Origin: Orychophragmus violaceus
Taxonomy: Eukaryota > Streptophyta > Magnoliopsida > Brassicales > Brassicaceae
NCBI GenBank assembly: GCA_030180135.1
Contig: CM058232.1
Coordinates: 76,241,001-76,305,000 of the forward strand
Direction: 5' to 3'
DNA length: 64,000 nt
A program made the position numbers and the translations under genes. Under the pieces are notes generated by a model. That model saw only the letters and a program-made list of their open reading frames with translations, had not been told where the DNA came from and made no database searches. This document shows, one piece after another, positions 32,087 through 43,758 of the stretch. How positions within the stretch are numbered: position 1 is the stretch's first letter; every line of letters starts with the position of its first letter.

Positions 32087-35000
32087 TGTAATACCATGTA
32101 TTCAAAAAATGTGGTCAACGGGCAGAAGAAAAGTCAACAGGGGTAAAATTGTAATTTTGCCAAACCCAGGGGCAAAATGGTAATTTTGCCTTCGAAACAG
32201 AAGCCGAGACGGGCCAAATGTTCTCATTTTATAACCTAAAGAATATTACAAGACCATAATGGGAAGAAACAGAGCAGAAACGAATTTTTCGGCTTGTCGG
32301 GAATGGAAACCGACTAAACCGAGAAACTTCGGAAATTCATAACCGGAGCTAGGAAACTACAAATGAGGTGATTAAACTTTATAAATTCATATAAAATCAA
32401 GGAAAATCAGTTTTTGGAAGTTTTGGGATTTATGGAAACATTGAAGGATTTTCTAAAACTCTAAACGCAAACCCGAGGAAACCAAGACACCTTGCAAAAT
32501 GGGTTTAGAAATGGATTGGGCCAGTTTTGGACTGGTTTTTGTATATCAGAAGAAGCTCCAAAGACATATGTCTCACCCCTAGGTCGCCAGCCACTCCCAT
32601 GTGAGATGTCAAGCCCATACTTAATGCATGGCTCTTGTTGCATGCAAAGAATAATCTTTCACTTCAAACTATTCATGCACCTAAGTTCAGTTTGATGATC
32701 TGAACCTCCCTCTAATCTCTCTATGTAGCCAACTCTCTCTACACTCTCCAGAAACACTCACAATTGCCAGAAATCTTCTCTTGAAACCTCAAGAACACCA
32801 ATAACACTATGTGTTCTTAAATACCTTCTATCACAAGAAAGTCCATAACTTCTTTGTTACAAACTCAAATTCACTTCTGCAAATCCCAATAGCTTCCTCT
32901 CACTCTTCTCTACAACCGCCAGCCAGCCACCACCGCCTCCGTCGCCGGAGCTCGCCGGAATCTGGCCGGAGAGCTGCCGCAGTTAGGGTTTCGTTGGCTC
33001 TCTCTCTTCCTTCATCAGATATTAACCTTTCGAAGCTACAAATGGATATATCTCTTTATTCTGATCAGTTTGGTGTGTATATCATCACCTGAGTCGCCGG
33101 AAAAAGCCACCTCCGCCGTGGTCAACGCATCACCGCCGTCGGTCAACGCCGGAGAACCTGCCGGAAATCCTCCTCCGCCGCCGTATTCTTCAACCGGTTC
33201 TTCAGTGGGTTGGTTCAGATGGTTTGGTTCAAGATTGAAGTTGGTTTGGTTGGATTTGGATCGGTTTAGGTTAACCGGTCAACTCTCGGTCAACAGTTAA
33301 CTTTGACCCGGTTTACCTGAACCGGTCAATTGGATTTTGGTTCACTGGTTCAGCCGGTTCAGAGATTGGGTCAATTGGTTTAGGTCTGGTCAACGGTCAG
33401 CGGTCAGCCAGTCAACGGCCGGTCAACGCCGTGGTCAACGCATTGACTCCGGCCAGTCTTCTTCCGCGGTTTGTGTACGAGTGTTCGGGAAGCTTCGGAG
33501 TTCGTGCTTGGGTATTCGGGAAGTTTGGTCTTAGTTTGGGGTCTCGAGACGTCGTATCTGCATCTCTACCATCATTCCGACCAATCACTGTGAGTCGGCT
33601 CAAACACCGTAGATAGAATCATATAGATCGGGAATTGAGAAACCGTAGAACTAGGTGTTTGCATACCCGGATGTGACTTGATTGATTTTGAGAACTGAAT
33701 GGTTGGATTAACGATAAACCGGTTAGGGTTTAAGACGCATGTTAGGATCGTGAGAATTAAACGGATTAAACCTGTTGTGTGCCGTTAGGTGGTTAGAACC
33801 GTTGATTGGTGCATACATATAGTCGTGACATGATAGGGCCGTATATGCATATATACGTATTAGACGAACGATATCGAATGAATCTAAGTCCGGGAACTTA
33901 GACGGTGTTAGAATATGGAATTAAACCTAACGAACGTATAGTGTATGGATTGATGTCGGGATTAGGTTTAATAAGAGTTACAGAGAAGAAATGAATTAAG
34001 TAAAGGAAAGATGAGACGTCGGGGAGTTTAGTAAGCTACTAGCTCTAAACCGACGGATCGGGGATTTTATAAAAGATACTTAGGAAAGGTTAAGAAAAGG
34101 GAAAGTGATGTGATAGGTGAGCCGTCTACGGATTAGCAATCTGCTAATCCAAGGTAGCGGACGTGAATTGGTTAAAAGACTTTAGAAACCCAAATAGGCC
34201 TGATTGTGTGGTGATTGTGCGATTGTATTGCTGTGTGGATGTGGTTGAGCTTTCTGTGCAGGCTTGTTAGATCGTATCGTTGTTGGGCCGAGTGATCCGT
34301 GTGGATACTTAACTTGGTCACGGGACCGGTTAAGTCGTAGCTGCTGACTCGGTACGGTGCCGAGTCAGGGCGGTGGTGTGGGTGTGTGTGAGTAGACTTT
34401 CGGGATATGGTGTTGAGATTGCTGTTGATTATTGATTGTGTGATCGTTGCTAGAGTCCAAGCGAGTCTGCGTGTTTACATTTCTGCACTAGGACTCTAGG
34501 GGGTGCGTTAGATCCCGCAAGTCTAGGTGTTTGGATACGTTCCGGTACTTCCGACTCGATTGGATCCTCGGGTAGATTTCCTAATCAGATCGTGGGCCTT
34601 CGGGTGGTGATTCCGGTTATGGCGTTAACCTACTGAGTGACGCCGGTAGGTGTGTGATTCGGAGAATACGGGGTCATGTCCTAGGGCTGAATCGCATGGA
34701 AACTTAGGTTACTGTGGGGTACCCCCGAGTCACTGCATATCGACGGGCTGAGAACAGTTTCCTAGGTCGTGAGACTTCGTGTTTACGTCTAGGAGTCGTG
34801 GGTTAGTTACCATGTCGGTAACGATGGAAACCCGTGGAGGTTACCGAGATCGTAGGGGCCCAATGTTGTGTTGGTATTTTTGGTTTTGCGCAATAGATAG
34901 ATCGAGTCTAAATCGAGAGCATGTGCCGCAGTGCTTCCGATATCCTTTAATTGCTTTCTCTTTCTTCTGGCAAGTGCTTGTGTGTTGTGGGTTTGACACG

Positions 35001-35625
35001 ACGTGGTAGTGCGTGATCGGCCGTTTGTTGTGTTGTTTGTTATTTTGGGGTTTTGGGCGGGAATTTGTAGTTGATAGATAGAATAGAAGCCGTAGTGGGG
35101 AACCGACTCGCTGGATGATCTTAGATCGCTCATTAGACTCTTTTGTGTTTTTCAGGTTTAGCAGCGACGGATGCGGGAAGTCCTCGTTGTAGTTTCGGGA
35201 TCACTTGTGGCGGACTTTTGATTCCATAATTTCGGGTTCTCTCAGTTCGGCTTTGGTGCCATTTTTGTATCGAGACTTGATGGTTGTTTTGATTGATGGT
35301 AAACGGTTTTTTGAAGTTTGTTAAACGTTATGTAGACGTTTGATTTTAATCAGAAATAAATATGCTTCCCTGATATTGTGTTTAGTCTGAACGGACACAA
35401 CTCACGGAAGTAGTACAAGTTGTGAAGCTTTGTACTACGGAAGTGAGGATAGCGGGGTCAAGGACGGGTCAGTGTGAGACTTTGTCTCAAACCGAACTGT
35501 CTCTAGCTTCGTCTTGTGGCAAACTTTTCCTGTTTGACTTGCTCGGGTTCGACTTGGTCATCTTTTTGTTTGATTGTTGACCGGTCAGCTCAGCGGTCAG
35601 CGGATAATGGGAAAAGGGTGTTACA
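32087..35625. repeat. Long LTR-like insertion (3.5 kb, probable solo LTR)
   Basis: It splits the LINE endonuclease frame. It begins TGTAATACC (32087) and ends GGTGTTACA (35625), the short inverted termini common to LTR elements. The 5-bp flanks CCCAG and CCCAC differ by one base, and the LINE reads through if the unit is removed. No gag, pol, primer site or internal terminal duplication is seen. Long LTRs of this kind are typical of Tekay/Del-like chromoviruses, so a solo LTR is the best guess. Low-quality frames inside are not credible genes. Confidence 0.7.
33120..33439. promoter_or_regulatory. W-box (TTGACC/GGTCAA) cluster in the long LTR
   Basis: About ten GTCAA/TTGAC cores, mostly GGTCAAC, occur at about 33120, 33143, 33277, 33288, 33302, 33324, 33369, 33388, 33410, 33421 and 33433. 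TTGAC(C/T) is the WRKY factor binding core. The region is GC-rich and partly repetitive (GGTCAACGCCG), so some copies could come from local duplication. Function is inferred. Confidence 0.5.
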
Positions 35626-36112
35626 CCCACTGTCGAATAAGCTGCATTCCCATAGTCTGAATGCTCATTTCCAAATAAAATTTCATTAAAATCTCTCATT
35701 ATTACCCAAGGTTTACCTCTTAACATAGGTGAATCTTGATGGGTTTTGATATCTTTCCAGAGTTCTCTCCTTTCCTCCACTGTGTTTTCTTCGTACAGGA
35801 AAGCACAAGAATTCCTCCTCCTTACCTTCCATTTAATTGAAATTGTGATAATTTGGTCTGTTTTCTACACCGGTGAAACACATACTAGTGGACTCCACAC
35901 TAACCATAATCTTCCTTTGTTACTTGACTCATAATTAGTCATATGAGTCCAGCCCTTAAAACCAAATTCAGAATTTTACTTGCCTTTCTCTCCTTAAATC
36001 GTTTCAAGCAAGCAACCAAATTGTAGACCTGTATTTTTTTAATACACTTTCGGACTATCGAATGCTTAGTTGATTTATTGAAACTTCTTATGTTCCAGAA
36101 AAACTCTGTCAT
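35626..36112 (-). pseudogene. LINE ORF2, 5' segment (endonuclease N-terminus)
   Basis: It starts at the ATG at 36110-36112 on minus with MTEFFWNIRSFNKSTKH, then VYNLVACLKRF, a WSP block, EERRELWKDIK and GKPWVIMRDFNEILFGNEHSD. The last holds the GDFNE catalytic motif of AP endonucleases, with G changed to R. Several frames are used. It leads into 32086 once the inserted LTR is ignored. AP-endonuclease-type LINEs nick the target DNA. Confidence 0.78.
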
Positions 36113-36290
36113 TGAAAGGATTTCATGGTACTTCTTCGAGATGTTTGTACCGACTTATCAGTGTTTCCAAGTGTAGAATTCTCCACTAAAAACTTATGAT
36201 TTGCTTTTGAGGTTCTCGGAAGAATTGGCCGCACAGATTCCTTAACCAAACATATATTTTTAAGTGCATTCATCTTTGCAAAGAAATCAT
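36113..36290 (-). pseudogene. LINE ORF1 C-terminal remnant
   Basis: Minus-strand coding just upstream of ORF2, reading VKESVRPILPRTSKANHKF to a Ser/Arg-rich end. The order ORF1 then ORF2 fits the same LINE. The rest of ORF1 is lost. Confidence 0.45.
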
Positions 36291-36580
36291 GTTGATATTT
36301 TAATTAGAACGATTGTCTTCCAAAAAACGAAACCATAATATTACGAACCACCAAAAAACACTTCAAAATTGGTATTTAATTTTCATCGTAAAAATCAAAA
36401 TTGGTACCAATAAAAAAATACTCTTTAATCACTGTTCCATGAAAGAATTACCAACTATTGACAACAAAAATTACCAATTATATCTAATAATATTTATTAA
36501 ATTCATAATTCTTCCAAGTTAATTAAAAAGGAACCATCAGTGGTAGACGACGACATGGACCCTCTTCAACAAAGTTCGGA

Positions 36581-37014
36581 ATGTCGATCATCCGTAATAT
36601 TCCTTCCCTCTTGACGTGTCAAATTGACGCTTCTTGGGTTGACCACGGCTTGACTAGCAGGTTATAGTGGTTTTTAAAGATGATTATGGAAGAAGGATCA
36701 TAGGAGCACAAGGTTGCAGACAGAGCTTATCTCTTTTAGATGCATAATTGGAGGGTTTGCTCTGGGTGATGTTCTGTCTTTTTGAAGGTGGGATACTTGC
36801 AGTGATAATCGAGACGGAGTGTTCGGATCTAATCAATATAACAGACGACACCCAAGACTGGCTGAGTTTCGGGACAAAATTAGATTTATTCAAGTCTTTG
36901 AGAAAAGCTTTCGTATCTTTAGACTTAGTTTTAATTTCTAGGATTTCTAATATTCGTGTTGATTCCCTTGCAAAAAGGACAAGAGCATGCAATATCTTCT
37001 TTCCCATGTAAGTC
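36581..37014 (+). pseudogene. LINE RNase H domain remnant
   Basis: Plus-strand translation gives LLTCQIDASWVDHG (first catalytic Asp), QSLSLLDA, a stop at 36745-36747, then LEGLLWVMF (catalytic Glu), IIETECSDLI, LISRISNIRVDSLAKRTRAC (last Asp) and a terminal stop at 37012-37014. This is the RNase H tail of a plant LINE or reverse-transcriptase-like gene. There is one internal stop and a frameshift near 36665. No RT precedes it, so it is an isolated fragment. Confidence 0.7.
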
Positions 37015-37319
37015 ACAACGAGAAGGATCAGTTAATTCTTCAGGATAATAACCTGATCCGGGAAACTTTGATTTAATTTATTGAGTATGTATTGACAAAA
37101 GCAAAACCACAAATCTTTAGTTATGGTCCGATACATCGGTTAAAATTTGTGTTCGGATTTGTAAAATTTTAGTTTAAAACTATGATTAATTAAAAAAATA
37201 TAAACAGTAATAGTATGTATAAATAGAAAAAATCTAACAACATATATTTAATATTATATTTTCCATATTGCCATGAAAAATGCAAGCTTTACTTTTTTTC
37301 TTGTGAGACAATACAAACT
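37015..37319. other. AT-rich spacer
   Basis: No gene or repeat recognised. Confidence 0.45.
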
Positions 37320-37333
37320 TTTCTTTTCGTTCC

Positions 37334-38730
37334 TTTTTTTGTATAAAGTATTAATATATTAAACATAAGATATTACAACATGAAATACAAAGTCCGAAAA
37401 AAATACGTGAGGCATAGCCCGAAGGATTATGGGAGACAAAGCTCGAAGTTTTACCCACGCTGCACCGCCTTCCGATAAAAAAAAACTGAGCAAAAACTAA
37501 GCAAGATTGAATAGTGATGATAGATGGACCAGAAACCGACGAACCCACACTGCACCGCCTTCCGAAGCCACAATAGACACCACTCCAAGAGAACCGAATA
37601 ACACGAAACATGAACTGAAAAACAAGAGCACTGTAACTCTACTCTGCTATTATGCTAAGAGAGAGCAAACCGAACTCCACCAGCAAAGATCCCGACAGAG
37701 ACGACCAAAAGAGTGACAAGGAAGGGAAACAACAACTCAACCACCACAACTAGAACAAGGGAGCAAGACAAAGATAGAAGATCAAACACAAGATACAACA
37801 CCTTGAACACCGACAAAAGACGCCAAATAAGACTTCCAGCTCTTACACGCGGACACTCGCTTACCAATCCTAGTCATCTGCCGACTAAAAAGAGGTCATC
37901 TCCTCGCAAGAAAGAGCTGAAAACCGAAACCACTGCGACGCTTATCTCCCATCTTAAAACCCAAGGGCTTCAGAGACGAAAGAGTAAATTTTTTCACAAC
38001 AATAACTCAACCATAAAAACGAAATCCTCAACAGAACCTGAACAAACGCTTCACCCGAGAACCTCAAACAAGCGTGGAAGGAAAGCCGAGCCAAGGAAAG
38101 GGTCAAGCCCAATTAGCATAACAAGCAGCAAAAGGAAAAGCAGGATAACATGGCCCTGCCTAAAGTTAAACTGTTTCTTGAATCCATTGCAAACTTGAAC
38201 AAAAATGGCCATCATCAATGAAAACACGTCCAACAAATATCTGCATGATACCAACTACAGCAAAACCTTCCCAAGAAGGACAAACCGCATAACTTAAACC
38301 CAAAACCGTAACTAACCCACCCTTGTAAAGCTTATACCGGAGGCCAAGAACCGAAGAAAAAAAGTAACCAAGGGAGCGAGCGAGTACTGGACTCGCGTAA
38401 CTCAGCACCGACTCAATCGAATGACACACCGAAGTAGAACACGGGTTGAGCAGAGACTGAGCTGAAAAGATGATACTGAAGACACACGCCACCACCACGA
38501 CAACCACCAGAGGTGACATACCCACCAAGGACGTCGCAGACGGAGAAAAATGAAAACCCACTCAGCTAAACCGAAAAATGCAAGAAGGAGAGCCGAAAAA
38601 AGAAAGAACATGGGCTTCCCCGGCGGCGGCTATGAAATCCGATCGCCAAAAAAGGAGTGGGTTGCGAAAATTTTGGTGCGACGGCGTTTCAATTACAATG
38701 CATGGGAGAATAAAGAGTTAGAGTGAACCG
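37334..38730 (-). mobile_element. Putative non-LTR retroposon of unknown family
   Basis: On minus the block starts near 38730, is relatively GC-rich, and ends in an AT-rich tail followed by seven A (37334-37340 on plus). The flanks TTTCTTTTCGTTCC (37320-37333) and TTTCTCTTTGTTCC (38731-38744) match at 12 of 14 positions, a plausible aged target duplication. A hydrophobic 131-codon frame exists on minus (38561-38166) and a Lys/Arg/Thr-rich 161-codon frame on plus (37713-38198), but neither shows a known domain. It could be a Sadhu-like or other non-coding retroposon. Confidence 0.5.
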
Positions 38731-38744
38731 TTTCTCTTTGTTCC

Positions 38745-39869
38745 TTTATGTTTTTGAAATATAAATAACTAAATATCAACTAACAAAGTTACAATGTGGT
38801 GGAGAAACGGCAAAAGAGAAAAAGATATAAAAACAAAAGGAGTAACCGTTGTAAAATATCATTGGCTGATTCTTTACATTTGACCTCTCTTTACTCTTTT
38901 CTCTTCCCCTCATGTGAACCCCATTCTCTCCTTCCCTAGGCGAGTGAAGAAGCATTTTCGACGGTCAAAACAATGTACATTATTATTTTTATAAATTAGT
39001 AATATTGAAACAATAATAGTTTATCAATTTTTAAAATTATTAATTTGTAAAGAAATTAATTGAGTAAAAAATGTAATTTGGAACTGAATAAAATTATTAA
39101 CTAATCGAATTATTAATTAATTAAATATTAATTTATAGTTTTTACCGTATCAATATAATTGTTAAAATATGCAGTTTCCACGGTCCATGACTAATTCGTA
39201 TTCAATGTATTATTGATTGGTTATACACATAACAATGTTTTAAACAATTAAAATGAGTTAAAACTAGTATCATTTAGGGATAAAATGGATCAGTTACATT
39301 TGAATATAGATAACCCAAAATACTTAAAATTTTAGATCAAAATCGATTTAAAATTATTTTTCGTTCTCTTCGTTCTCGCCGTTTTCGACTTCTCCAAAGT
39401 ATTTTTTGTTTGAATAAACATTGTCCACTAACGACTATAAATAACTCATTTAGACATAATCGTATGGATATTGATGTTTAATAAACACAATCATTAATAT
39501 ATAGTCATTGTTTATCCATACTCAAAAAGAATAATATTGGTATGTTAATATAAAGTTGAACAGCATATTTAACAGCTCTATATATTAGAGTTAGTTTCTC
39601 CTAATTATTCATTGTTATCATCTCCTAAACCGTTTCAAGAAACGGATTATATAAATTAAAGATCAATTATTTCTCTGTTTTTTTTTGTAACTCAATTGAT
39701 AGAAATATTCGTACGACAGGGGATCTTGAAGCAATTATAAAAAAGCAGACGTTGGGTCAACGATGTTTTGACCGGAAAATACAACAAAAGAACAAGGGTA
39801 AATTAGACATTTCATACACTCGCATACGTATGTACGCAGGGAGAAGAGAGATACAACTCAACCGCTTTG
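38745..39869. other. Upstream intergenic region of the host gene
   Basis: AT-rich with no transposon ends recognised. The part before 39870 presumably holds the gene's promoter. Confidence 0.5.
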
Positions 39870-39879
39870 TATATTTATA
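39870..39879 (+). promoter_or_regulatory. TATA box of the F-box/MYND gene
   Basis: TATATTTATA about 80 bp before the start codon at 39958, with a purine-rich leader after it. Confidence 0.6.
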
Positions 39880-39957
39880 AGCGAACAGATAGAGAGGTAT
39901 AAGGGGACCAGAAGAGATAAGAGCTTTGTAATCCTCAAGACAAAGAAGAATATTATT

Positions 39958-41286
39958 ATGTTGCCCGTAAGAAAAGCCAAGAGAGTTTTCTACTCCGCCG
40001 GTGCCGGAGACGGAGTCTTTAGGCCCAGAAGGAAACGACGGCGAGGTCTTTCTTCTTCTATTTCTCCGGCGCCTGAAACTAAAGCAGGACCCGATTTGCT
40101 AGATTCAATCCCAGACGATCTTGTTGTTTCTATCCTTTGTAGACTTGCTTCTACTTCTCGATGTCCTGCTGATTTCATTAACATTTTGATGACGTAAGCT
40201 TTCCGGTTAATCCTTAATTTTCAATTGGGACAGAGCTCTTTGTCTAATTGATAATTGGTTCGTGCAACAGATGTAAGAGATTAAACAGCTTAGCTACGGG
40301 TCCTATTGTTTTGTCGAGACTGTCTCGAAAGGCGATTGCTGTAAAAGCTCATAATTGGTCGGAAGCAGCTCACCGGTTTCTCAAACGCTGCGTCGACGCC
40401 GGAAGTCTCGAAGCTTGCTACACTCTCGGAATGGTTAGTTGAAAATTAATTCACTTAATTTCTTAAATATTTCCTTCTTTTTTTTGTCAAGTTTCTCCTT
40501 TTTCTTGTTTAACGTTTTGTCTTGTTTCTAAATTTGGTGCAGATTCGGTTTTATTGTCTGCAAAACAGAGGAAACGGCGCGTCGCTGATGGCAAAAGCAG
40601 CAATTAGCTCACACGCGCCGGCGTTATATTCGTTAGCCGTGATTCAGTTCAACGGAAGCGGCGGTTCCAAGAACGACAAGGATCTTCGAGCCGGTGTGGC
40701 TCTATGCGCGCGTGCGGCTTTCTTAGGACACGTTGACGCGCTACGTGAGCTTGGTCACTGTCTCCAAGATGGTTACGGTGTTCCACAGAATGTCTCCGAA
40801 GGTCGGAGATTCCTCGTTCAAGCCAACGCTCGTGAACTCGCCGCCGTTTTATCTTCCGGGATCGAAGCTCGGTCGTGGCTCACTTTATCACAGCCTCAAA
40901 TCCCTAATCCTAACCAACTCCAAATACATGGTTGTCCATTGCTGAGCGACTTCGGATGTAATGTGCCAGCGCCGGAAACTCATCCGGCGAACCGGTTTTT
41001 AGCGGATTGGTTCGCCGTTCGCGGCGGAGATTCTCCCGGAGATGGGTTAAGATTGTGTTCTCACGGCGGATGTGGACGGCCGGAGACGAGGAAACATGAG
41101 TTTCGGAGATGTTCTGTTTGTGGCGTTGTGAATTATTGTTCACGCGCTTGTCAAGCACTTGATTGGAAACTCCGGCATAAGATGGATTGTGCTCCGGTGG
41201 AACAAGATGCAGCCGATGACGGAGAAGGTAACGTTCAGATTGACGGGAATATAAACGGTGATAACGTATTGGTGCTACTGAGTTAA
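39958..41286 (+). CDS. F-box / SEL1-repeat / MYND zinc-finger protein (3 exons)
   Basis: Exons 39958-40193, 40271-40433 and 40543-41286 join with GT...AG introns of 77 and 109 bp into a 380-residue frame without stops. Domains: a basic N-terminus (RRKRRR, residues 23-28, possible nuclear signal); F-box-like segment (about 46-95, LLDSIPDDLVVSILCRLAS and CKRLNSLA); helical SEL1-like repeats (about 110-235, with ALYSLAVIQFNGSGG and ALRELGHCLQDGYGVPQN); C-terminal MYND finger at about 305-349 (CSHGGCG, CSVCGVVNYCSRAC, HKMDC). This is the architecture of the Arabidopsis At1g67340/At5g50450 family. F-box proteins usually act as substrate receptors of SCF ubiquitin ligases, and MYND fingers bind protein partners. 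Substrates are unknown. It is the only intact host gene in the window. Confidence 0.93.
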
Positions 41287-41334
41287 CGGCAACAAGAAAC
41301 GGCCGCTTTAATTAGAAGCGAGAAGAGGTAAACG

Positions 41335-41393
41335 AAGCTATTATTAGTTTCGTTTTGTCCAAAAAAAAAAAAAGCTATTATTAGTTTCGTTTT
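41335..41393 (+). repeat. Direct repeat flanking a poly(A) micro-insertion
   Basis: A 22-bp sequence (starting AAGCTATTATTAG) is duplicated at 41335-41356 and 41372-41393, separated by GTCC plus an A-run. This looks like a target duplication around an almost completely truncated retroposon, just after the gene's stop codon. Confidence 0.6.
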
Positions 41394-42148
41394 TGGTTTA
41401 TTAGTGGAAAGATTAGAATTAAAAATATTACCAACGGTTAGATATGGGCGTTAAAGTAATTTTTGTATTATAATTTTTGTAAAGATGAGTATTAATGAAC
41501 GGCTACAATCTTTTTATTATTTATGTTTCTTGTTAAATTTTAATTTAGTTTTACTTTATTTGTTTTTAAATTTGGATACTTAAATGTCGTAATTAAGGAC
41601 TTAATTTTCTTAGATTTCGTCTTCCTTAAATTCGAGTGAAAATATATCTCACGTTCAATCGTTTTCTCACGTTGTAATTTTTTTTTCTGAAACGTATGAC
41701 GATTGTGTTTGGTCATTAAGAGGTTTCCTAATCTATGCTTAAATAAAACAAAAAACGATAGATGCGATTAGGCATACAAGGAACTAACAAAACATGCATG
41801 GCCCGCACCTTGTCTATTCAAAGACTATTATGAATGCTAGATCATTCTATTAACATGCGAACAATGGACAACGAGCGTATTATTTCTTATGGGTTAGATA
41901 GAAAGAGAAGGTCTAATCCCAATGTTGACATTTGAAAAATCTTGATCCTTATCATCAGTGTCCTATTTTGGGCCTGTTCTTTCACTATCGCAGCAGCGAC
42001 AAAAAATAACAAATAGGAGAGGAAAAATTTAACTGTGTTGTTATATAACTGCTATATGTGATTCTCTACTGGTTTTTAAACCATTTTAATGATCGCCATA
42101 AATTACAGTGACTCCCATACTTGTGTTGATGTGGATCGTAGACGATAT
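41394..42148. other. Intergenic spacer downstream of the host gene
   Basis: AT-rich and presumably holds the gene's 3' UTR end. No canonical polyadenylation signal could be singled out and no other gene is seen. Confidence 0.4.
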
Positions 42149-42193
42149 ACTTTACTAATCTTTTTTTTTTTTGACATCACTTTACTAATCTTT
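42149..42193 (-). repeat. Direct repeat flanking a poly(T) micro-insertion
   Basis: ACTTTACTAATCTTT occurs at 42149-42163 and 42179-42193 around a T-run plus GACATC. On minus it is a few bases ending GATGTC then A's between 15-bp duplications. Confidence 0.6.
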
Positions 42194-43107
42194 AAACTCC
42201 TGATTTTGATTTGTTGCTGACGTGTCTTTTGCCATAGGTGAACCATTTTGCAAACCATTATTTTTTTAGTCGTCGCATCAATAAGTAAAAAAACAGACCT
42301 AAGTCATGCATTTCTAGCCATTATTGGTAACCTTCACTACATAATCATACATGTCTTATGGTGAACCACACAAACCAAATATTCCTTGGTCCGGACCTAA
42401 GAAAGACACCATATATAGTAGCACGCAAAATCCCAGTGCAGGGCCATACTTTTGATGATTTGAGACTTTAAACAGTCATTACATGATAATGAAAAAACAA
42501 GAAGCTTGGCCAACAAGTGGAACACCCAGCTAGCACTCTCGGAGTCTGGCTGCGCCGAGCAACCAAAATTCCAGGAGCTTTTTACTCGGAGCTCACTAGG
42601 ATGATGGCCACTAGCGGAGGCACGCAACATAGGATGGGAAAACTGTCCCAGGTACAAAATTATAGTTAGTGTATATTATTAAGGATAATAATTCTTGCTC
42701 CCATACCAAATAATATACTTGCCCCCACTGATTTTTTTCTTTGTTCAATTACTTTATTTGATCGAAATTTTTCTATATGATTGAATTTTTTCCATCCAAA
42801 TTTTGATAGCCAAATAAATTTACTTACCTTGTTTTATTAAGATCACTTATAGTTATTCCTTAATTTTAATAGTTTAATCAGTAACTATGTACACTGTTAT
42901 ACCTAAAAGACTTACTTATACTAACACATTTTCCCTTATATTTGTATGCATAAAGTTTTAATTCAAAGCCTTTCAAATAAATTGAAGCAATCAAATTTAT
43001 AAAATATTTTTTCTTGTAAAATAGATTATTTTTATAAATGATATAGTAATAATTTTTTGCAAAATAATTGAAAATGTTTTGAAATGGTTCATCATATATA
43101 TATATAT

Positions 43108-43745
43108 TGTTGGGATAGTGTCCTGAAATCACACATGTACTCACTCCTGTGATAGTTGTGTGTCGAGATCTGACATTCGTATAATACTGGGCGTTTGCAA
43201 TGCTTTGCTAGAAGCCTCTTGCAATCTGTAGGTCGTGGACTTACTGCCAGTATTATATGATCCTATAGGGTCACACACCTAAGCGAACTGGAAGCTACGA
43301 CATGGGAATGATCATTGTGGCAATGATCATGTTATGTGTATTGAAATACACATAAGAATCGATATAATGGTGTTGTGTCGATCGACACAGCTTGTGTGTC
43401 GGTCGACACAGTTCGGATTTTCCGAACAGGCTTTTCGGGTTATGGCTTAATTGAGTCTGGCCCGTTAAGCACGTTTAGGTCGAATAAAAACGTGTTTAGT
43501 TCGACCTAAACAACAGAGCCGTCCAGTTTTCTTGACAGAAACACTTGACACACCAGACACCATCGATCCCCATTGATCCGGCACTAGCATCCCGTTTCCA
43601 GCGAGCGTGCGTGTGTATCTGGTAGAGGCAAAGCGTTGCGTTGCTCCACTGATCTCATTCACCATCTTCTTCCGCTGCCAAAGGTAAGAACGAGGTTGGT
43701 TCTAAATTTCAATATAACAAACCCTAGATCCATCGGGATCCAACA
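43108..43745 (+). repeat. 5' LTR of copia A
   Basis: 638 bp, TGTTGGGATAG start, GGGATCCAACA end. Contains one TGTCGATCGACAC / TGTCGGTCGACAC pair at about 43375-43410. Confidence 0.92.
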
Positions 43746-43746
43746 G

Positions 43747-43758
43747 TGGTATCAGAGC
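43747..43758 (+). other. Primer-binding site of copia A
   Basis: TGGTATCAGAGC, complementary to initiator-Met tRNA, one base after the LTR. Confidence 0.88.

Noticed and set aside
37713..38198. 161-codon plus-strand frame as a basic protein gene
   Set aside because: Low-complexity Thr/Lys/Arg composition, no domain, overlaps a hydrophobic minus frame and lies within a probable retroposon.
42397..42657. 86-codon minus-strand frame before the hAT-like element
   Set aside because: It crosses the element's left end and has no domain.
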